This document shows, piece after piece, positions 1 to 4,066 of a stretch of 7,024 bases of DNA (position 1 is the first letter of the stretch; each line of letters begins with the position of its first letter). The stretch is taken from contig JANJWE010000267.1 of NCBI GenBank assembly GCA_024709705.1, positions 1 through 7,024 on the forward strand, written 5' to 3'. Below the pieces are notes generated by a model, which did no database searches, was not told the DNA's origin, and saw only the letters and a program-made list of their open reading frames with translations. Origin of the DNA: Flavobacterium sp. (GTDB lineage: Bacteria > Bacteroidota > Bacteroidia > Flavobacteriales > Flavobacteriaceae). A program made the position numbers and the translations under genes.

Positions 1-977
1 GTGTGGTAAACGTGCCCGACCCGCGAATTGCCCGTTTGGAAGAACTGGTAAAACCCGAGCGTGTGCAAATGGCTACTGTTGATATTGTAGACATTGCCGG
101 TTTGGTAAAAGGAGCGAGTAAAGGGGAAGGATTGGGTAACCAATTCTTGGGAAATATTCGCGAATGTAACGCGATTATTCACGTATTGCGTTGTTTTGAC
201 AAAGATAATATTGTGCATGTAGATGGAAACGTAAACCCGATAAGAGATAAAGAAACCATCGATATTGAGTTGCAGTTAAAAGACTTGGAAACGGTAGAAA
301 AGCGTTTGGAAAAAGTAAACCGTGCGGCCAAAACCGGTAACAAAGAAGCTCAAACGGAGCAAGCTTTACTCAACCGAATTAAAGACGCTCTTTTGCAAGC
401 CAAATCAGCTCGTACGGTGGTGCCTCAAAATCAAGACGAAGAAGAATTATTTGAAAGTTTCCAACTCATAACAGCCAAACCGGTATTGTATGTGTGCAAT
501 GTTGATGAGGCATCTGCCGTAAACGGAAACCAATACGTTGACCAAGTAAGAGAATTGGTAAAGGATGAACAAGCCGAAGTTATTGTGTTGTCTGTTGGAG
601 CAGAGGCCGATATTACCGAATTAGAAAGTTACGAAGAACGTCAGATGTTCCTTCAAGATATGGGACTAACCGAGCCGGGTTCGGCAGTATTGATTCGAGC
701 CGCTTATAAATTATTGAACTTACAAACCTATTTTACAGCGGGGGTTAAAGAAGTTCGGGCATGGACCATCAACATCGGGGATACCGCCCCCAAAGCCGCC
801 GGTGTAATTCATTCCGATTTTGAAAAAGGTTTCATCCGTGCCGAGGTAATTGCCTTCGAAGATTATTCAAACTACGGCTCTGAGGCCAAAGTGAAAGAAG
901 CCGGAAAATTACGCGTTGAAGGAAAAGAATACATTGTAAAAGATGGCGATGTAATGCATTTCCGTTTCAATGTGTAG
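1..977 (+). CDS. ychF: Redox/ribosome-associated P-loop NTPase YchF (OLA1 family), 5'-truncated
   Basis: This is the C-terminal 324 residues of YchF, a cytoplasmic Obg-related ATPase/GTPase that binds ribosomes and is linked to stress responses. The reading frame is already open at base 1. By comparison with E. coli YchF (363 aa), about 42 N-terminal residues, including the G1 P-loop, lie upstream of the window, so the GTG at position 3 is an internal Val and not a start. Residue numbers here count from that codon. Visible are the G3 region DIAGLVKGASKGEGLGNQFL (30-49), the family-specific G4 variant NVDE (166-169, in place of NKxD), a helical insert around 85-135, and the C-terminal TGS domain (about 241-324) with LQTYFTAGVKEVRAWT and a FEKGFIRAE segment. 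It ends in the usual DGDVMHFRFNV tail. Stop codon TAG is at 975-977, followed by a terminator. Nothing looks damaged; the truncation is only the window edge. Confidence 0.97.
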   Translation, partial: VVNVPDPRIARLEELVKPERVQMATVDIVDIAGLVKGASKGEGLGNQFLGNIRECNAIIHVLRCFDKDNIVHVDGNVNPIRDKETIDIELQLKDLETVEKRLEKVNRAAKTGNKEAQTEQALLNRIKDALLQAKSARTVVPQNQDEEELFESFQLITAKPVLYVCNVDEASAVNGNQYVDQVRELVKDEQAEVIVLSVGAEADITELESYEERQMFLQDMGLTEPGSAVLIRAAYKLLNLQTYFTAGVKEVRAWTINIGDTAPKAAGVIHSDFEKGFIRAEVIAFEDYSNYGSEAKVKEAGKLRVEGKEYIVKDGDVMHFRFNV

Positions 978-1009
978 TGAAAATAGAAGAAAGAAAAAAG
1001 AAATAAAGG

Positions 1010-1039
1010 AAACCGCAGAAGAAATTCAGCGGTTTTTTT
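1010..1039 (+). terminator. Intrinsic terminator after ychF
   Basis: The arms AAACCGC (1010-1016) and GCGGTTT (1029-1035) pair perfectly. Inside, past an A/A mismatch, GAA (1018-1020) pairs with TTC (1025-1027) around a GAAA tetraloop. The 3' arm runs into seven consecutive T (1033-1039). It lies 33 bp after the ychF stop and 76 bp before the SRAP gene, so the two genes are probably separate transcription units. Confidence 0.88.
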
Positions 1040-1087
1040 ATTTCCCAAATCTCCTCAAAAAGGGGTTTTAATCCCAATTCATTTCTG

Positions 1088-1095
1088 TATTTTTG
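1088..1095 (+). promoter_or_regulatory. Candidate -7 element for the SRAP gene
   Basis: TATTTTTG matches the Bacteroidota -7 consensus TAnnTTTG exactly and lies 19 bp before the ATG of the SRAP gene, implying a very short leader. I see no convincing TTG at the expected -33 distance, so this rests on one element in AT-rich DNA. The location, just downstream of the ychF terminator, fits. Confidence 0.45.
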
Positions 1096-1114
1096 GATAA
1101 AATATCTGTTTTCT

Positions 1115-1744
1115 ATGTGTTTTTACATGAGCCAAAAGGAACCGCTACCAAAAGTAGAAAAACGATTCAATGCAAAAGTTGACCGCCAGAGTCATTTTTT
1201 GCAATCCGATTTCATCAACGGATTCGATTTTGCCAAGGTTCCTGTTATTCTCGCATCAGCTCCCAATAGTATCAGTACGCATTACCATTGGGGTTTGGTT
1301 CCCGCTTGGTCTAAAGACCTGGAGTTTAGAAAAAACACCCTCAATGCCCGTATCGAGACCCTTGCAGAAAAACCCAGTTTTGCCAAAAGCACTGCCAACC
1401 GCTGTTTGGTAATTGCTTCCAGTTTTTTTGAATGGCATTGGAACGATGAAAAAGGAAAATCTAAAGACAAATACGAAATTTTCTCAGCTCAAGACGAGTT
1501 GTTTGCCTTTGCCGGAATTTACGATACGTGGTACAATCCACAAGAGGGCCGGCCCTATAACTCTTTTGCAATAGTAACTACCGCGGCCAATCCTCAAATG
1601 GAGTACATTCACAACCACAAAAAGAGAATGCCCATACTGTTAAAAAAAGAAGACGAAGCCGCTTGGTTGGATGCCAAAAACAATTTCAGAGCCTTTGCAT
1701 TTCCCTATACGGCAGAGCTTTTGGCATTCAAAGTTTCACAATAA
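1115..1744 (+). CDS. SRAP-domain protein (SOS response-associated peptidase; YedK/HMCES family)
   Basis: SRAP proteins form a covalent thiazolidine crosslink to abasic sites in single-stranded DNA through the alpha-amino group and thiol of Cys2, protecting the lesion during replication. The start is secure because Met-Cys must be the first two codons (MCFYMSQ), Cys2 becoming N-terminal after Met removal. Family motifs occur in order: WGLVPAW (59-65), the active-site NARIE (77-81; Asn77 and Arg79), SSFFEW (102-107; Glu106 is the likely catalytic glutamate), FAGIYDTW (132-139), and IHNHKKRMP (165-173; His166 likely matches the catalytic His). At 209 aa it is close to the usual 210-230. All key residues are present, so it should be active. 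No lexA or other SOS gene is adjacent in the window, and I recognise no LexA-type site upstream. It is flanked by a terminator upstream and a long non-coding spacer downstream, so it is probably monocistronic. Confidence 0.95.
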   Translation: MCFYMSQKEPLPKVEKRFNAKVDRQSHFLQSDFINGFDFAKVPVILASAPNSISTHYHWGLVPAWSKDLEFRKNTLNARIETLAEKPSFAKSTANRCLVIASSFFEWHWNDEKGKSKDKYEIFSAQDELFAFAGIYDTWYNPQEGRPYNSFAIVTTAANPQMEYIHNHKKRMPILLKKEDEAAWLDAKNNFRAFAFPYTAELLAFKVSQ

Positions 1745-2228
1745 GAAACCTACATCCGGTTGCATCACATATATTTTGTATTACCCTTTGCATAGCCAAT
1801 TCGACCAAAGTTTTCCTGTTCAATGCTGTAGAAATTGCATTAACGGTGAGCATTTTTATTGAAAAGTTTCTTTTTATAAATACCTAAAATGTTACTCAAA
1901 TTGGCTTGATTAAACTATTTAATATTCAATAGGTTTCAATAGTTGGTTGGGTCAATTTTTAATTTTTTTATCTTACAAAAATGTCACTGTCATACCTTCA
2001 ACTCTTTCTAGAAATATATAAAATAAGATATTATTTCGTTTTTTAACATTTAAAAGGTACTTAGAAATAAATAAAAACCAATCTAAAAAAAAAGAGTATC
2101 GTTTTTTTAACCATCCTATTGAAAAGCAACTATTCCTCTGTTTATTAAAAATTTAAAAAAAAATAGAGGCCTTTTATAATCCTATATTTTTTGGTATATT
2201 GCGTTAAAAATTATAACTATTATTTTGT
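1745..2228. other. AT-rich intergenic spacer (484 bp) upstream of the regulator gene
   Basis: No convincing gene lies here. The DNA is strongly AT-rich with several A and T runs, especially 2040-2220. It holds the TTCAATAG direct repeat (1925-1942), a GTTGGGTCAA motif (1946-1955) that nearly recurs before the repeat-protein gene, and a 10-bp palindrome TTTCTAGAAA (2005-2014). A 21-codon ATG frame at 1981-2046 has no supporting evidence. I found no clear terminator for the SRAP gene and no good full promoter for the regulator. The length and base composition suggest a regulatory spacer. Confidence 0.6.
1925..1942. repeat. Direct repeat TTCAATAG x2, 10-bp period
   Basis: TTCAATAG occurs at 1925-1932 and again at 1935-1942, exactly one helical turn apart, about 290 bp before the regulator start. 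The spacing suits a protein dimer binding one DNA face. AT-rich composition raises the chance of coincidence. Confidence 0.35.
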
Positions 2229-3935
2229 TTGAACTTGAAAGTTATACAATCGTTTTTATTACTAATGTTTTTGATGGTTTGCATCAATGGGGTTTCTCAA
2301 CAAACATTAACCGGTGAAAAAGCCCTAAAAAAAGCAGAAGAATTGGCCGTAGCAGCCTATGAAAAAAAAGAAACATTTCAAGGGGAACGTTTACATATAA
2401 TCTCCCAAACAGTGGATTTGTTGAACCAAGTTCAAGGGTATGAAAGAAGAAAAATTAAAGTGTATTATGCCGTTGCTAATTTTTTTCACTTTGCTAAACT
2501 TCACCAAGAAACCATAAAAACAGGTCTGGAAGCCAAAAGACTTCACTTGTATTCCAAAGAACTATTAACCCCCGAAGAGGCAAACATTCAACGATTAGAT
2601 ATTAGTTACATCTATCATTTGTTGGGAGATGCTTATGAACATTTAAACCAATTGGATAGTGCTGCTCATTACTATAGAAAACGTATCAAAATCAATGAAT
2701 TTGAAAAAAGCATAGAACATTCAACATCTTTAAACAACTATGGGATTTTTCTTGACGCTAAAATAAAGAATAAAAATGCTGCTTTAAACTATTACCAAAA
2801 AGCTTATCAGATAACTAAAGAGAATTTCCCGGAACATTATTTGTTGGCAAGTATCCGTGATAATATAGCTGATATTTATCGGGAATTGAAAAAGTTTCAG
2901 GAAGCCAATCAGCTTTATGAAGAAAACTTCCGTTATTTTTCAAACTTCAAAAACAATTCAGGAGCATATGAAGATGTTTCACGTTTGGTTAGTGCTGGGG
3001 CTCAATACATGGCAACTTTTTTTGAATTAGGTGAAATCAGCCGAGGATTGCGTCAATTTGAGGATTTAGAAATCTTGCTCAAAGGCGTTCCATTACCTCC
3101 TGAGGTCCGACTTGAATTTTTAAAAGCTAAAGAAACCTATTTCGAAAAACAAAATAAGCTTGTAGAGGCCAATCACATCGGAAATCAAATTTTAAAGCTC
3201 TCAGACAGTATTAATGATGCCCGAATAGACCATACCACAAAAACACTTGAGGTCATGAATACTCTTACCTTAAATAAGGTGCAACTTAAAAATGAATTAG
3301 ACCGAAAAGAAAAAGAAAACACCATCAAAAATCAACGATTAATACTTTGGATTGTCATCTTGATGGCCTTGATTGTTGCTGGTTCTCTCTTATACCTATA
3401 CAAAAACAGACAACAACGCAACTTGAATCTCCAAAATGAGAAATTATTATCTCAAAAACTATTGGAAATAACTGTATTAAAGAATAAACAACTTGAATCT
3501 GAAATAGAATCCAAAAAACGAGATCTTACGGATTTTGCAATTAATCTTTCCCAATCAATGGAATGGGCCGAAGAATTAAAAGAAAAAATTGCAGAAAAAA
3601 AACTCGAAATAACTCCGGAGGGAAAAAAACTATTTACAGAATTAGAACAGGAAATCGATTTGAAAATAAAGTTTGATGAAAACAATCAAGAATTTTTACA
3701 ACGCTTAGATGCTCTAAGTGATTCTTTTTATTCCCAACTCAAAACCCTTTATCCGAATCTTACTAAGACCGAACTTCGACTTTGTTCCCTTATTCGATTA
3801 AAATTAGAGCCAAAACAAATTGCCAATTTGCAGAACATTTCTCTTCCGTCTCTTCATACGGCTCGGTATCGCTTACGAAAAAAAATGAATTTATCAGAGT
3901 CTGTTAATTTGGATAAAGTCATCCAAGAATTGTAA
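2229..3935 (+). CDS. Membrane-tethered TPR regulator with C-terminal LuxR-like HTH
   Basis: Likely a one-component transcriptional regulator that senses through an extracytoplasmic TPR domain and binds DNA from the membrane. In order: signal peptide (1 to about 23, hydrophobic core QSFLLLMFLMV, likely cleavage GVS|QQ); helical TPR-type repeats, clearest at about 125-158, 165-198 and 205-238 (for example LLGDAYEHLNQLDSAAHYY); a heptad-like helix near 340-370; one transmembrane helix (371-391, LILWIVILMALIVAGSLLYLY) followed by K/R residues, consistent with positive-inside topology; a long charged coiled coil (about 395-490); and an HTH at 511-568 with the pattern ELRLCSLIRL, KQIANLQNIS and recognition helix SLHTARYRLRKKM. 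There is no receiver, kinase or other enzymatic domain. An in-frame TAA at 2214 forces a downstream start. No ATG fits: TTG 2229 or TTG 2235 (giving MKVIQSFLLL) keep the signal peptide, while ATG 2265 would cut into it. Cys18 is preceded by Val, so it is not a good lipobox. The next gene is 131 bp downstream on the same strand. The architecture is common in Flavobacteriia; the target genes are unknown. Confidence 0.85.
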   Translation: MNLKVIQSFLLLMFLMVCINGVSQQTLTGEKALKKAEELAVAAYEKKETFQGERLHIISQTVDLLNQVQGYERRKIKVYYAVANFFHFAKLHQETIKTGLEAKRLHLYSKELLTPEEANIQRLDISYIYHLLGDAYEHLNQLDSAAHYYRKRIKINEFEKSIEHSTSLNNYGIFLDAKIKNKNAALNYYQKAYQITKENFPEHYLLASIRDNIADIYRELKKFQEANQLYEENFRYFSNFKNNSGAYEDVSRLVSAGAQYMATFFELGEISRGLRQFEDLEILLKGVPLPPEVRLEFLKAKETYFEKQNKLVEANHIGNQILKLSDSINDARIDHTTKTLEVMNTLTLNKVQLKNELDRKEKENTIKNQRLILWIVILMALIVAGSLLYLYKNRQQRNLNLQNEKLLSQKLLEITVLKNKQLESEIESKKRDLTDFAINLSQSMEWAEELKEKIAEKKLEITPEGKKLFTELEQEIDLKIKFDENNQEFLQRLDALSDSFYSQLKTLYPNLTKTELRLCSLIRLKLEPKQIANLQNISLPSLHTARYRLRKKMNLSESVNLDKVIQEL

Positions 3936-3967
3936 AGTCCATCTACATTTTTGAAAGAATTTTCGAG

Positions 3968-3986
3968 TTGTCTAGTATTTGTCTAG
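3968..3986. repeat. Direct repeat TTGTCTAG x2, 11-bp period (candidate operator)
   Basis: Two exact copies, 3968-3975 and 3979-3986, are separated by TAT, placing them on the same helix face. They end 9 bp before the putative -33 TTG of the repeat-protein gene, a typical activator position. The adjacent HTH regulator is a candidate binder; this is inference. Confidence 0.5.
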
Positions 3987-4010
3987 GCCAATTTGTTGGG
4001 GTCAAATGGC
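3987..4010 (+). promoter_or_regulatory. Bulged hairpin between regulator and repeat-protein genes
   Basis: GCCA-A-TTTG (3987-3995) pairs with CAAATGGC (4003-4010): eight base pairs with one bulged A (3991) and a 7-base loop TTGGGGT. It may be a weak terminator of the regulator gene, but the following DNA (AGTTTAAATAGTTTT) is a poor T-tract. It also overlaps the putative -33 element, so it could be an operator instead. Both roles are uncertain. Confidence 0.4.
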
Positions 4011-4026
4011 AGTTTAAATAGTTTTA
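3996..4026 (+). promoter_or_regulatory. Candidate Bacteroidota promoter of the repeat-protein gene
   Basis: TTG at 3996-3998 and TAGTTTTA at 4019-4026 are 20 bp apart. They fit the -33 TTG and -7 TAnnTTTG pattern with one mismatch in the last -7 base. Transcription would start near 4031-4034, leaving a leader of about 35 bases rich in A before the ATG at 4067, as usual for genes of this phylum that lack a Shine-Dalgarno site. Confidence 0.5.
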
Positions 4027-4066
4027 CTATACATTAAATTGTAATAAAACTAAACAACAACTCACT

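Noticed and set aside
1747..1760. Possible terminator AACC...GGTT after the SRAP gene
   Set aside because: The stem is only four base pairs and no T-tract follows.
1663..1887. 74-codon plus-strand frame overlapping the SRAP 3' end
   Set aside because: It is out of frame with the SRAP gene and begins inside it; no domain or conserved pattern.
2005..2014. Palindrome TTTCTAGAAA
   Set aside because: Perfect, but short and in very AT-rich DNA; no second copy or promoter nearby to support an operator.
1981..2046. 21-codon ATG frame in the spacer
   Set aside because: Very short, AT-driven composition (Tyr/Phe/Ile/Lys), no ribosome site or known motif; chance occurrence is likely.
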